From positions 3,324,001 through 3,388,000 of the forward strand of contig NZ_NQYC01000001.1 in assembly GCF_003600835.1 (NCBI RefSeq): a stretch of DNA of 64,000 bases, given 5' to 3'. The DNA is from Bacillus sp. PK3_68 (GTDB taxonomy: Bacteria > Bacillota > Bacilli > Bacillales > Domibacillaceae). Positions 26,768 through 35,432 of this stretch are shown here, one piece after another. Position numbers and translations under genes: made by a program. The first letter of the stretch is position 1, and every line of letters begins with the position of its first letter. The notes under the pieces are model-generated. The model worked only from the letters and a program-made list of their open reading frames with translations, was not told where the DNA came from and searched no databases.

Positions 26768-26817
26768 AAAAGCTGTCTTCAAGAGGATCATTTGGGAGCC
26801 TTTTGAAACAGCTTTTT
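26768..26817 (+). terminator. Terminator-like hairpin between tatA and tatC
   Basis: AAAAGCTGT..TTCAAGAGG pairs with CCTTTTGAA.CAGCTTTTT and ends in five T's. It lies inside the phoX-tatA-tatC set, so tatC is probably made by read-through at a lower level. Confidence 0.7.
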
Positions 26818-26844
26818 CATTATGGATCAGGAGGAAGAGAGACG

Positions 26845-27588
26845 ATGCAAGATCTTGACATGAAGGCAGTGGAACACCTTGAAGAATTAAGAAAAAGGAT
26901 TATTATCACTCTAGCTGTTTTTCTCTTGTTTTTAGCTGGATCATTTATGTTTGTTCAAGATATCTATCATTATTTAGTAAAAGACTTGCCGTTTAAGTTG
27001 GCTTTGCTTGGCCCGGGAGACATTATTGTTGTCTATTTGATGATTGCCGCTGTAGTGGCAGGAGCGGCGACTATTCCTGTAGCCGCTCATCAGTTATGGC
27101 TTTTCATTAAGCCCGCTTTAACACAATCAGAAAGAAAGGTTGCACTTGCTTACATTCCAGCGCTGTTTCTGCTGTTTTTAGCAGGTCTGTCATTCGGTTA
27201 CTTTGTGCTGTTTCCAATTATCTTATCCTTCCTTATGTCGCTGTCGGGAGAAATGTTTCAGACCTTTTTCACGACCGAGAAGTATTTTAAGTTTTTGCTG
27301 CATATGACCCTTCCATTTGGTATATTGTTTGAAATGCCGGTCGTTATGATGTTTTTAACGAGTTTAGGGTTAATTAATCCGTATAAGCTTCGCGCTTTCA
27401 GGAAATACTCTTATTTTTTACTGATTGTTGTATCGGTATTTGTGACTCCTCCTGATTTTATATCGGATATTTTAGTTATTATACCGCTCATTTTGCTTTA
27501 TGAAGTGAGTGTCAGCCTTGCCAAGGTAGTGTATAAGAGAAAAGCAGCAAAACAGGCAGAAGAAGCCGAGCTGAAAGCACTCAGTTAA
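26845..27588 (+). CDS. tatC: Sec-independent translocase component TatC
   Basis: A 247-residue, six-helix TatC that recognises twin-arginine signal peptides. The N-terminal HLEELRKRI motif with its key glutamate, the FIKPALTQSERK loop and the FGILFEMPVVM helix are all conserved. The frame opens at 26803, but GGAGGA nine bases before the ATG at 26845 and the usual TatC N-terminus support the shorter form. Last gene of the phoX set. Confidence 0.93.
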   Translation: MQDLDMKAVEHLEELRKRIIITLAVFLLFLAGSFMFVQDIYHYLVKDLPFKLALLGPGDIIVVYLMIAAVVAGAATIPVAAHQLWLFIKPALTQSERKVALAYIPALFLLFLAGLSFGYFVLFPIILSFLMSLSGEMFQTFFTTEKYFKFLLHMTLPFGILFEMPVVMMFLTSLGLINPYKLRAFRKYSYFLLIVVSVFVTPPDFISDILVIIPLILLYEVSVSLAKVVYKRKAAKQAEEAELKALS

Positions 27589-27673
27589 TAGACAATAAGA
27601 ACGTATATAATAATGAACGAAAGGGAATAGGAAAAGAAGCAATCAAAATCCATGGGGAAAAAGAGGCGGATAA

Positions 27674-28561
27674 ATGAAACTTGGATATGCGTGCATTAAC
27701 ACCGTTCTGCCTTCAAAATTCAAAACATGCCGGCTAAAGACAGTAGAGATAGAAGGCATGAAAAAAGTGAAGGCGCTCACGATTCATAATTTGTCGGAAG
27801 TACTCAATGTATTGCATTGGAACATTGAAAACGGCATTTTCTTTTTTCGGTTGAGCAGTGAACTCATTCCTTTTGCAAGCCATCCGATTGTCACGTGGGA
27901 GTGGGAAAAAGACGAGGATGTTATGGCTCTAACGAATGAAATAAAAAAGCTAAGAGAGCAGTATGATTTAAGACTTTCAATGCATCCTGGACAATATACG
28001 GTTTTAAATTCCCCTAAAGAGCAGGTGGTCGTTCATTCTATTTCCGAATTGGTGTACCATCAGAAAGTACTTGATTTAATCGACGGGGAAGACATGATTC
28101 TCCATGCAGGCGGGGCTTATGGAGATAAAGCGAAGGCAAAAGTGAGATTTGCAAAAAACTATGCCCAACTCCCTGAAGAAATAAAAGCAGTTTTGCGAAT
28201 TGAGAATGATGATAAGACATATACGGCAATGGATGTCCTTGAGCTGCATGAACGAACAGGAGCACCAGTTTGTTTTGACATCCATCATCATCGCTGCAAT
28301 CATGAAGAAGAAGCAGATACGGAAGCTATTTTAACGAGGGTATTCCAATCGTGGCCTGCTGGCAAAATACCTAAAATGCATATTAGCTCCGGGAGAAACA
28401 CTGCTGTCGATCAAGCACACCATGATTATATTCTTAAAGAAGATTTTGAAGACTTCTTGCAGAAGCTCTGCGGAAGAGATGTCGATATTATGTGTGAAGC
28501 GAAAATGAAGGAACAGGCAGTGCTGCGGTTGCAACAGCTATATCCAGAGATGGGCCTGTAA
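27674..28561 (+). CDS. uvsE: UV damage endonuclease
   Basis: A 295-residue UvsE/UVDE enzyme, which nicks DNA 5' to UV photoproducts and starts an excision-repair route independent of UvrABC. The TIM-barrel metal ligands are visible in SMHPGQYTVLNS, ILHAGGAYGDK, RIENDDKTYT, VCFDIHHHRCNHEEE, MHISSG and MCEAKMKE. The N-terminal LGYACINTVLP is the family hallmark. GAGG lies before the ATG. It is a single gene ending in a bidirectional terminator. Confidence 0.93.
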   Translation: MKLGYACINTVLPSKFKTCRLKTVEIEGMKKVKALTIHNLSEVLNVLHWNIENGIFFFRLSSELIPFASHPIVTWEWEKDEDVMALTNEIKKLREQYDLRLSMHPGQYTVLNSPKEQVVVHSISELVYHQKVLDLIDGEDMILHAGGAYGDKAKAKVRFAKNYAQLPEEIKAVLRIENDDKTYTAMDVLELHERTGAPVCFDIHHHRCNHEEEADTEAILTRVFQSWPAGKIPKMHISSGRNTAVDQAHHDYILKEDFEDFLQKLCGRDVDIMCEAKMKEQAVLRLQQLYPEMGL

Positions 28562-28566
28562 GTAGA

Positions 28567-28613
28567 AAAAAACGACCCGGCAGTCCTTGAATGGACTGCC
28601 GGGTTGTTTTTTT
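28567..28613. terminator. Bidirectional terminator between uvsE and glnS
   Basis: AACGACCCGGCAGTCC and GGACTGCCGGGTTGTT arms with A's before and T's after, between convergent genes. Confidence 0.9.
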
Positions 28614-28619
28614 AGTTTA

Positions 28620-30281
28620 TTACTTTAGTTTGAACGAGCTTTTTAAAGAAACGATCCGGTTGAATACGATTTTTTCTTTTGTTGTATGTTTTGGATCGAC
28701 ATTGAAATAACCATGCCGGAAGAACTGGAATTTATCATGCGGTTTTACATCTTCCATATTTGGCTCGATAAAACCTTGCACAACTTCTAAGGAGTTTTTG
28801 TTCACATAATCAAGGAATGTCTTTTCCTCTGCTTCATCCGCTTCTTCCTCCGCGTCGGAAATGAGCGGTTCATACAGCCTGAACTCCGCCGGCAAAGCGT
28901 GCTTGGCATCAACCCAGTGAATCGTTCCTTTTACTTTGCGGCCTGTAAAGCCGGAGCCGCTTTTGGTTTCGGGATCGTACGTGCAGCGAAGCTCAATTAC
29001 TTCTCCATTCTCATCCTTAATGACCTCTTCACATTTAATGAAATAGGCATGTTTCAGACGAACTTCATTGCCCGGGAACAAGCGGAAGTATTTCTTCGGA
29101 GGATTCTCCATAAAGTCTTCCTGTTCAACATATATCTCTCTAGAAAATGGAATTTTCCGCACGCCCATCTCCGGATTTTCTGGATTAATTTCAGCATCCA
29201 GCCACTCAACTTGATCTTCCGGATAGTTGGTGATGACTACTTTCAGCGGCTTTAATATCCCCATCGTACGCGGCACCGTCAACTTTAAGTCTTCTCTGAC
29301 AAAATGTTCAAGCATCGCCTCATCCACCACGCCAGAACCTTTGGATACGCCGGTTTCTTTGACGAATTCGCGAATGGCTGTCGGAGTGTACCCTTTTCGA
29401 CGCAAGCCTGAAATAGTCGGAAGGCGAGGGTCGTCCCAACCGTCGACAATTCCTTCATCAACAAGCTGTTTTAATTTCCGTTTACTCATAACAGTGTTGG
29501 AAAGATTTAAACGACCGAATTCAATTTGCTGTGGTTGGTGCGACATTTCGCATTCTTCCACAACCCAGTTGTAGAGCGGGCGCTGGTCCTCAAATTCTGA
29601 TGTGCAAAGAGAGTGAGTGACCCCTTCAATGGCATCTTCAAGCGGATGAGCAAAGGCATACATTGGATAGATGCACCATTTGTCACCCGTATTATGATGG
29701 GACGCGTGAGATACACGGTATAAGACGGGATCACGCAAGTTAATGTTTGGTGAAGACATATCAATTTTCGCGCGTAGCACTTTTTCTCCGTTGCCGAATT
29801 CTCCCTTGCGCATGCGTTCGAATAAATCTAAATTTTCTTCAATGGTGCGGTTGCGATACGGGCTCTCTTTTCCCGGTTCAGTAAGGGTGCCACGGTATTC
29901 ACGGATTTGATCAGCTGTTAAATCATCTACGTACGCTTTGCCTTTTTTAATCAGCAGGATAGCCCGATCATACATTTCTTCAAAATAGTCGGAGGCGAAG
30001 CGAAGTTCTTCCCATTCATATCCGAGCCACTTAACATCCTCTTTGATGGCATCTACATATTCCTGATCTTCTTTCAAGGGATTTGTATCATCAAAGCGCA
30101 AGTTTGTTTTTCCGTTAAAATCATCTGCGAGTCCAAAGTTAATAACGATGGATTTGGCATGACCGATATGAAGGTAACCATTTGGCTCAGGTGGAAAACG
30201 GGTAACGACGTGGTCACGTTTTCCTGATTCCAAGTCTTCTTTTATAATCGTTTTGATAAAGTTTGATGAATTGTGTTCCAA
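28620..30281 (-). CDS. glnS: Glutaminyl-tRNA synthetase
   Basis: A 553-residue class I aminoacyl-tRNA synthetase that charges tRNA-Gln with glutamine. The HIGH motif ([14 protein letters not shown]), the MSK signature ([12 protein letters not shown]) and the GlnRS-specific beta-barrel end ([16 protein letters not shown]) are clear and set it apart from GluRS. An ATG at 30323 has no ribosome-binding site and overlaps a TATAAT; the TTG at 30281, after AAAGG, gives the N-terminus expected from E. coli GlnRS. Many Bacillus species lack this enzyme and use GatCAB amidation of Glu-tRNA-Gln, so its presence points to horizontal acquisition or lineage-specific retention. Confidence 0.92.
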   Translation of the reverse strand: MEHNSSNFIKTIIKEDLESGKRDHVVTRFPPEPNGYLHIGHAKSIVINFGLADDFNGKTNLRFDDTNPLKEDQEYVDAIKEDVKWLGYEWEELRFASDYFEEMYDRAILLIKKGKAYVDDLTADQIREYRGTLTEPGKESPYRNRTIEENLDLFERMRKGEFGNGEKVLRAKIDMSSPNINLRDPVLYRVSHASHHNTGDKWCIYPMYAFAHPLEDAIEGVTHSLCTSEFEDQRPLYNWVVEECEMSHQPQQIEFGRLNLSNTVMSKRKLKQLVDEGIVDGWDDPRLPTISGLRRKGYTPTAIREFVKETGVSKGSGVVDEAMLEHFVREDLKLTVPRTMGILKPLKVVITNYPEDQVEWLDAEINPENPEMGVRKIPFSREIYVEQEDFMENPPKKYFRLFPGNEVRLKHAYFIKCEEVIKDENGEVIELRCTYDPETKSGSGFTGRKVKGTIHWVDAKHALPAEFRLYEPLISDAEEEADEAEEKTFLDYVNKNSLEVVQGFIEPNMEDVKPHDKFQFFRHGYFNVDPKHTTKEKIVFNRIVSLKSSFKLK

Positions 30282-30418
30282 ATTGCTACCAGCCTTTCTG
30301 TTTTTCCTATAGTTATTTCTCATTATAGTGAAATCAACCGCATAAATCCATAATGAAAAGCGGAGGGAGACCCAGATAACATGTTATAATTGGGAAAAAG
30401 AACGAAGGAAGTGTAAGG

Positions 30419-32562
30419 ATGCTCCAACAAGCGCGGCAATTATTACAATCATATTTTGGCTACTCGGCTTTTCGCAGCGGACAGGAGCAGGCAATTAGCC
30501 AGGTGCTTGAGGGAAAGAATACAATCTGTGTCATGCCGACCGGCGGCGGAAAATCAATTTGCTATCAAATTCCGGCTCTTGTTCTTCCGGGAATGACCGT
30601 TGTTGTTTCGCCATTGATTTCTTTAATGAAAGACCAGGTAGATACATTGCTTGAAGCAGGAGTTTCTGCTGCCTATATTAACAGCTCACTTAGTGCAGCT
30701 GAAGTGCGGGATACAATGGCAGCAGCAAGACAGGGAGAGTACAAGCTTCTTTACATTGCGCCTGAACGGCTGGAGTCTTACTCATTTATAGAAGATTTAA
30801 AAGAGATCCCTATCCCGCTTGTAGCGGTGGATGAGGCTCACTGTATCTCGCAGTGGGGACATGACTTCCGGCCAAGCTACCGGCAGATTCAGCGCCTTGC
30901 AGAAATGCTTCCGCAACATCCAGTCGTGCTGGCATTAACAGCTACAGCTACCCCGAGAGTGCGGGAAGATATTTGCCGGCTCTTGAATATTGATGAGACT
31001 CATACTGTAATTACAGGGTTCGAAAGAGAGAATTTATCCTTTTCTGTTATTCAGGGGCAGGATCGATTTGCCTTTATAAAAGATTATCTTACGAAAAATG
31101 AAAAAGAATCTGGGATTATTTATGCAGCTACGAGAAAAGCGGTTGATCAGCTTTACGAGAAACTCAGCAAAAGCAGCATTTCAGTAGCCCGCTATCATGC
31201 GGGAATGAGCGACGAGGAAAGAATAAGCGAGCAAGATCGGTTTTTAACCGATCAAGCGGCAGTGATGATAGCAACCAACGCTTTTGGGATGGGGATTGAT
31301 AAATCCAACATTCGCTATGTCATCCATTATCAGCTTCCAAAGAACATGGAAAGCTATTATCAGGAAGCAGGGCGTGCTGGGAGGGACGGCCTTGATAGTG
31401 AATGCTTTCTCCTATATTCACCGCAAGATGTGCAAACACAGCGCTTTTTAATTGACCAGTCTCTTGAAAGAGAACGCATTCCCAGGGAGCTGGAAAAACT
31501 GCAGCTAATGATTGATTACTGTCACACAGAGAGCTGCTTGCAGAGTTATATTGTTAAATACTTTGGCGATGAGGCGTCAGAGCCATGCGGCCGCTGCGGC
31601 AACTGTACCGATTCACGCGTGGCAGTTGATGTAACGAAGGAAGTACAAATGGTGCTTTCATGCGTGATTCGGATGGGCCAGCGTTACGGCAAATCCATTA
31701 CTGCCCAAGTCTTGACAGGATCTAAAAATAAAAGATTATGGAGTTCGGCTTTCATACTCTCTCAACATATGGAATTATGAAAGATAAAAGTGCCAAAGAT
31801 GTTACCAATTTTATTGAGTTCTTGATTTCACAAGAGCTGCTCGGTGTAGAACATGGCACATACCCCACCATTTTTGTTACGGAAAAAGGCAAAGAAGTCC
31901 TGCTAGGCGATCGCCAAGTTGAAAGGAAGGAAGCCGTGCAAACAAAGCAAATTGCCGCAGATGATCCGCTGTTTGAAGAGCTGCGCAGCTTAAGAAAAAG
32001 TCTTGCCGATGAAGCCGGCGTCCCACCGTTTGTTATTTTTTCAGACCGGTCGCTCAAGGACATGTGTCTAAAGCTGCCGCAGACGGAGGAGGAATTCCTC
32101 ACGGTCAGCGGTGTAGGGGGCAATAAGCTTGAGAAATACGGCCAGTTGTTCTTAGTGGCTATCTCCGACTTTTGTGAGAAACATCCCGAACGGAAAAAAG
32201 ATAGTGCGTCCGAATTAGCCCCGGCATCTCCAAAGAAAAAAGTAACCGGCCAATCTCATCTGGATACGTATGAATGGCATCGTCAGCAACTAACCGTTGA
32301 GGAGATTGCCGAGAAGAGACAGCTCGCTATCAGCACAATCGAAAATCATTTACTACAGTGTGCGGAGGAAGGAATGAAAGTCGAGCTATCGCTGATCGTG
32401 CCTGAAGAACACTGGCCGCTTTTGCAAAAAGCTGTACAGGAGGCGGGGCGAGAGCGCTTAAAACCAATTAAGGAACTTGTACCGGAAAAGATAACATACG
32501 GTATGATTAAAGCATTTTTAACTGTTGGAATGCCGGAAAAGACAGGAGCAACGGAAGAATAA
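30419..32562 (+). pseudogene. recQ: ATP-dependent DNA helicase RecQ, split by one-base frameshift
   Basis: Two frames together give a complete RecQ of about 710 residues. The first part (30419 to about 31735) has the Walker A GGGKS, DEAHCISQWGHDFR, TATA motif, AFGMGIDK, QEAGRAGRDG and the zinc site CGRCGNC. The second part (31738-32562) has the winged-helix end, the HRDC domain (LRSLRKSLADEAGVPPFVIFSD) and a C-terminal HTH_40 segment. B. subtilis RecQ reads GSKNKK then xxxFGF; inserting one A in the AAAA run at 31730-31733 restores GSKNKKIMEFGFHTLSTYG. This is either a sequencing undercall or a real mutation. RecQ acts in recombinational repair at stalled forks. Confidence 0.85.
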
Positions 32563-32759
32563 ATAAAGGAAATGAAACTGATATGGACGGGTAGTGTATA
32601 TACTTGTTCCTATCGGTTTTTTTGTTTATGCGAAGACATCCATTATGCTAGAAAAGTAAGATTAATTTTACAAAAAAATATAGGAACAGGAATAATTATG
32701 ATCAATCGGGGAAATGTGTAATTGTAACCGGTAATCCAACCGAGAAAGGAGGCGGGAAA

Positions 32760-33134
32760 ATGACTAAGCATTTAACTGCGCTGCTTATGAAGTTTGTTGC
32801 TTTAACAGCTATCCTATACATTGCTCTGGGAGTTATCATGGATACTCCGATAACAGATATACTTATTATGGGATTAGTATTAACGGTCGTCTCGTATATC
32901 CTTGGGGATCTAATGATCTTACCGGCGGCGGGAAACTCAATAGCTGTTTTTAGCGATATTGTCCTTGCCGCTGTACTTTTATGGATAATGGGCAATGCAA
33001 TGGATAACAGTGCTGGTGCATTTGTGAATGCTCTTGCCGTTGCATTCTTTTTAGGAATCGGTGAGTGGTTCTTCCATAATTACATGCAGGAGAAAGTATT
33101 AGAAACGCGACTGAAAGATCCGGAGCATACGTGA
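32760..33134 (+). CDS. yndM: YndM-like DUF2512 membrane protein
   Basis: A 124-residue integral membrane protein with four hydrophobic segments (about residues 8-27, 30-50, 60-78 and 86-104). The C-terminus is polar (FFHNYMQEKVLETRLKDPEHT). The pattern and the TDILIMGLVLTVVSYILGDLMILP core match the Bacillus YndM family, of unknown function. AAAGGAGG lies before the ATG. A terminator follows. Confidence 0.8.
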   Translation: MTKHLTALLMKFVALTAILYIALGVIMDTPITDILIMGLVLTVVSYILGDLMILPAAGNSIAVFSDIVLAAVLLWIMGNAMDNSAGAFVNALAVAFFLGIGEWFFHNYMQEKVLETRLKDPEHT

Positions 33135-33141
33135 GAAGTGG

Positions 33142-33177
33142 GGCAGTCTGTCTAGATTCTAAGCAGGCTGCCTTTTT
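33142..33177 (+). terminator. Terminator of the yndM-like gene
   Basis: GGCAG and CAG/CTG arms around TAGATTCTA, closing with CTGCC and TTTTT. Confidence 0.8.
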
Positions 33178-33190
33178 ATTGATAAAGCAG

Positions 33191-33219
33191 TTGACATAAG
33201 TTGAAAAAGATGTTATCAT
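33191..33219 (+). promoter_or_regulatory. Strong sigma-A promoter with no gene after it
   Basis: TTGACA (33191-33196), 17 bases, then TATCAT (33214-33219), a near-consensus promoter. The next plus-strand gene is almost 1 kb away, beyond a terminator, so the transcript is expected to be a short RNA. Confidence 0.75.
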
Positions 33220-33224
33220 TTGTG

Positions 33225-33490
33225 ATTCAGTGATAAAGTAACTTATGACGTTTTATATAAATAATATTGGCGTTCTGCTATGTTTTAGAAGTAACACTTA
33301 TTCAAACTGGCGCGGCCTCGGAGCCGCAAGGACTTAAGAGAAGGCAGGGCTTAGGTCGTTTAGGTTTACCATAGACGACGATGTAGAATATAACCGCGGC
33401 GGTTCATCTCATGAAAAAGCTTTTTCAGTCGAAGCGTTGTGAGTTACGAATAAATAAAAACCAATCTGACTCTAGTCAGATTGGTTTTTT
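33225..33490 (+). ncRNA. Candidate structured non-coding RNA, about 265 nt
   Basis: Bounded by the promoter at 33191-33219 and a strong terminator at 33456-33490. The ends can form a 13-bp closing stem: GTAACTTATGACG (33238-33250) pairs at every position (with G-U wobbles) with CGTTGTGAGTTAC (33435-33447). Inside are the hairpins GCGGC/GCCGC (33312-33327) and GACTTAAG/CTTAGGTC (33331-33357). The only frame of note, MTFYINNIGV..., is 30 codons with no ribosome-binding site. I see none of the hallmarks of SRP RNA, tmRNA, RNase P or a T-box. A 6S-like RNA is one possibility; the family is unassigned. Confidence 0.55.
33456..33490. terminator. Strong terminator closing the candidate RNA; also serves the minus-strand gene
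   Basis: AAAAACCAATCTGAC and GTCAGATTGGTTTTT form a perfect 15-bp stem with a TCTA loop and extra T's. Confidence 0.92.
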
Positions 33491-33500
33491 TATATGGTCA

Positions 33501-33863
33501 TTAAATAGTTTCTGCCTGTTTTTTTCGCTTAGGAACCGGCAGCTTCAACTTTACGTTTTCGTTCATAATATTTAACGCTGTTCCAAGTTGCTTAAGGGAT
33601 TCCGGTGTTTTTTTTGCTTCATCTACTGTGAATAATACCGCTTCCTTTTTTTCTTCGATATCTTGTTTGATATGTTCTTGTGTGGCTTTCAGCTTTTCTG
33701 TTTCTGACTGAATGGTCTCTTGTTTTACTTTTAGCCGCTCCGATACCGCCTCCAAATGATCGATCTTCGGTTTCATTGATTTATAAGTGCTGAATCCGGA
33801 AATACCTAGGTAAATCAATGCTCCGATAACGATAGCCAGGCTAATCCACCCGATAATCGCCAT
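33501..33863 (-). CDS. DUF948-like membrane-anchored coiled-coil protein
   Basis: A 120-residue protein with an N-terminal membrane helix (GWISLAIVIGALIYLGISGF) and a long charged coiled coil (residues 30-85), ending in a basic tail (PVPKRKKQAE). This layout matches the DUF948 family (B. subtilis YtxG and YoxC), some members of which belong to the general stress response. AAGGAGGG precedes the ATG. A weak sigma-B-like pair (GTTAGA, 14 bases, GGGTAG) lies upstream but is too poor to rely on. Confidence 0.6.
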   Translation of the reverse strand: MAIIGWISLAIVIGALIYLGISGFSTYKSMKPKIDHLEAVSERLKVKQETIQSETEKLKATQEHIKQDIEEKKEAVLFTVDEAKKTPESLKQLGTALNIMNENVKLKLPVPKRKKQAETI

Positions 33864-34149
33864 ATATGTCCCTCCTTATGAACTCATTATGTATTATAGA
33901 CTCTACCCTTTATTGTAAACGATCTAACGAAAAAATATCGGGAAAACGTTTGAATTATTTATTTTATGGCCGTGTTCGTTTATTTTTAAATAAAAAGCAG
34001 AACCTATTTAAAAGAGAAAACAAGAAAGAACGGAGGAAAGGTTAGGTTTAATATGCTCGGAGTATTTATAGGCGACAGTCTAAAGAGTTGTTTTTTTGCT
34101 ATAAAGTGAGGGAAAAGCTGAATAAATAAACAGAAAAGGGAGAGTTAGC

Positions 34150-34746
34150 ATGGAGCAAAGAGCAGAGTTTACGCCGTTCGATAAATCGTTCTTTCAGCAG
34201 CCGACATTGCAACTAGCCAAGGCGCTTTTGGGCTGTTTGTTAGTAAAAGAGACGCAGGAAGGAACAGCAGCTGGGTTCATTGTAGAAACAGAGGCCTATA
34301 AAGGACCGATGGACCGGGCGGCACACAGCTTCAATAACCGGCGGACGAAACGAACAGAAATTATGTTTCATGAGGCTGGACATGTCTATACGTACGTAAT
34401 GCACACTCATTGTCTTGTGAATGTTGTATCTGCAGAAAAAGACATACCAGAAGCGGTACTAATCCGAGCAGTGGAACCTTACGAGGGGATTGATTTAATG
34501 ATCGAGAGAAGGGGAGGAACCTCTCTGAAAAACCTGACAAGCGGGCCGGGAAAATTAACCAAAGCATTAAACATTACAATGGAAGATTACGGCCGCCGTT
34601 TTGACGAACCACCTCTCTACATTGGAAAAGGGTTTACACCTAAAGAAATTTCAACGGGACCGCGCATTGGTATTGATAATTCGGGAGAGGCGAAAGAATA
34701 CCCGTGGCGATTCTGGGTGACAGGCAATGCATTTGTATCAAGGTAG
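34150..34746 (+). CDS. mpg: 3-methyladenine (methylpurine) DNA glycosylase, AAG/MPG family
   Basis: A 198-residue base-excision repair glycosylase that removes alkylated purines and hypoxanthine. Family motifs are LLVKETQEGTAAGFIVETEAYKG, AGHVYTYVMHTHCLVNVV and LTSGPGKLTKAL, followed by GPRIGIDNSGEAKEYPWRFW near the C-terminus. The catalytic glutamate is in VETEAY. Size is right for Bacillus (YxlJ type). AAAGGGAGAG precedes the ATG. Single gene. Confidence 0.92.
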   Translation: MEQRAEFTPFDKSFFQQPTLQLAKALLGCLLVKETQEGTAAGFIVETEAYKGPMDRAAHSFNNRRTKRTEIMFHEAGHVYTYVMHTHCLVNVVSAEKDIPEAVLIRAVEPYEGIDLMIERRGGTSLKNLTSGPGKLTKALNITMEDYGRRFDEPPLYIGKGFTPKEISTGPRIGIDNSGEAKEYPWRFWVTGNAFVSR

Positions 34747-35081
34747 AAGGCAGAGTCCTTCTATCTTAATACGCCTGCGAAAATAGATTCTCTGACTGGA
34801 CAAAAGTCTAAAAGCACGCTGGTAAAAGGTCTTCATCATTTCAGAATTAAGCCTCCGTTTGCCGCTGTTAATCTTGCGGTATAGAGTCATTCATTGCCGT
34901 GCAGGAAAAAGTATTCAACGCATATTTTAATAACCGACCCATTGATTCTCGAAATGAGCATAATTGCTGTTAAAGTAAGCAGAGCGCTTGAGCTGCTCAT
35001 AGGAGGGAGTTCTTTTTCTTGCCCGTATTTTAGTAGCTCTTCCCCTAAGAAAAAGGAAAATCCGCCGGAAAGCCGGCGGAT
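34747..35081. other. Intergenic stretch of 335 bases with no gene
   Basis: No supported frame. Just after mpg, AGGTAGAAGG and CCTTCTATCTT form a hairpin spanning the stop codon, with no T-run. The right end carries the terminator at 35058-35083. Nothing else is recognised. Confidence 0.5.
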
Positions 35082-35083
35082 TT
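35058..35083. terminator. Terminator of the 70-residue stress gene
   Basis: AAATCCGCCGG and CCGGCGGATTT arms with an AAAG loop, right at the end of the minus-strand gene. Confidence 0.88.
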
Positions 35084-35294
35084 ATCCAGGGAATTTTTCT
35101 TCGCTTGATGAATTATCTTTTGTATCGTGTTTATTCTTTTCTTCTTCTTGTTCCATTCTTAAATCTTCTAAAGGAATAGAATCTACAGTTTGTTCATTTT
35201 TAAATTTATCATATATGCTTTCCTTGTCGGTTTTCATTTGATCGGGATTATCCATCTTGCTTTTGCTAAATTCTTTTTTGTTTTTTTCAGCCAT
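35082..35294 (-). CDS. Small hydrophilic protein, probable sigma-B stress protein
   Basis: A 70-residue, highly charged protein (MAEKNKKEFSKSKMDNPDQ... ending NSSSEEKFPG), with no hydrophobic segment and low-complexity Lys/Glu/Asp content, likely disordered. The frame extends to 35354, but GGAGGT six bases before the ATG at 35294 fixes the start. A sigma-B promoter match (GTTTAA, 15 bases, GGGTAA) lies directly upstream, and the divergent gene has its own. Function unknown; small disordered proteins of this kind often protect against desiccation or salt. Confidence 0.6.
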   Translation of the reverse strand: MAEKNKKEFSKSKMDNPDQMKTDKESIYDKFKNEQTVDSIPLEDLRMEQEEEKNKHDTKDNSSSEEKFPG

Positions 35295-35325
35295 CAGGCC
35301 ACCTCCAGTGTAATTTAATACATTA

Positions 35326-35352
35326 TTACCCGTTGTTAAAGAGGGATTAAAC
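35326..35352 (-). promoter_or_regulatory. Sigma-B promoter of the 70-residue gene
   Basis: On the minus strand, GTTTAA (35352-35347), a 15-base spacer, then GGGTAA (35331-35326) fits the sigma-B consensus GTTTAA-N12/15-GGGTAT. Confidence 0.65.
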
Positions 35353-35365
35353 ATTTAAATAATTT

Positions 35366-35390
35366 GTTTAGGTTTTAGTGAACGGGGAAA
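35366..35390 (+). promoter_or_regulatory. Sigma-B promoter of the YflT-type gene
   Basis: GTTTAG (35366-35371), a 13-base spacer, then GGGAAA (35385-35390) matches the sigma-B consensus. It is divergent from the promoter at 35326-35352. Confidence 0.65.
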
Positions 35391-35432
35391 ACAGGAGGTG
35401 AACAAGGAAAAAAACAAAGGAGTGAATGTTAT

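Noticed and set aside
31738-32562. The C-terminal recQ part as a separate gene
   Set aside because: It has no ribosome-binding site at its ATG and continues the RecQ domain order directly; it is the same gene after a one-base shift.
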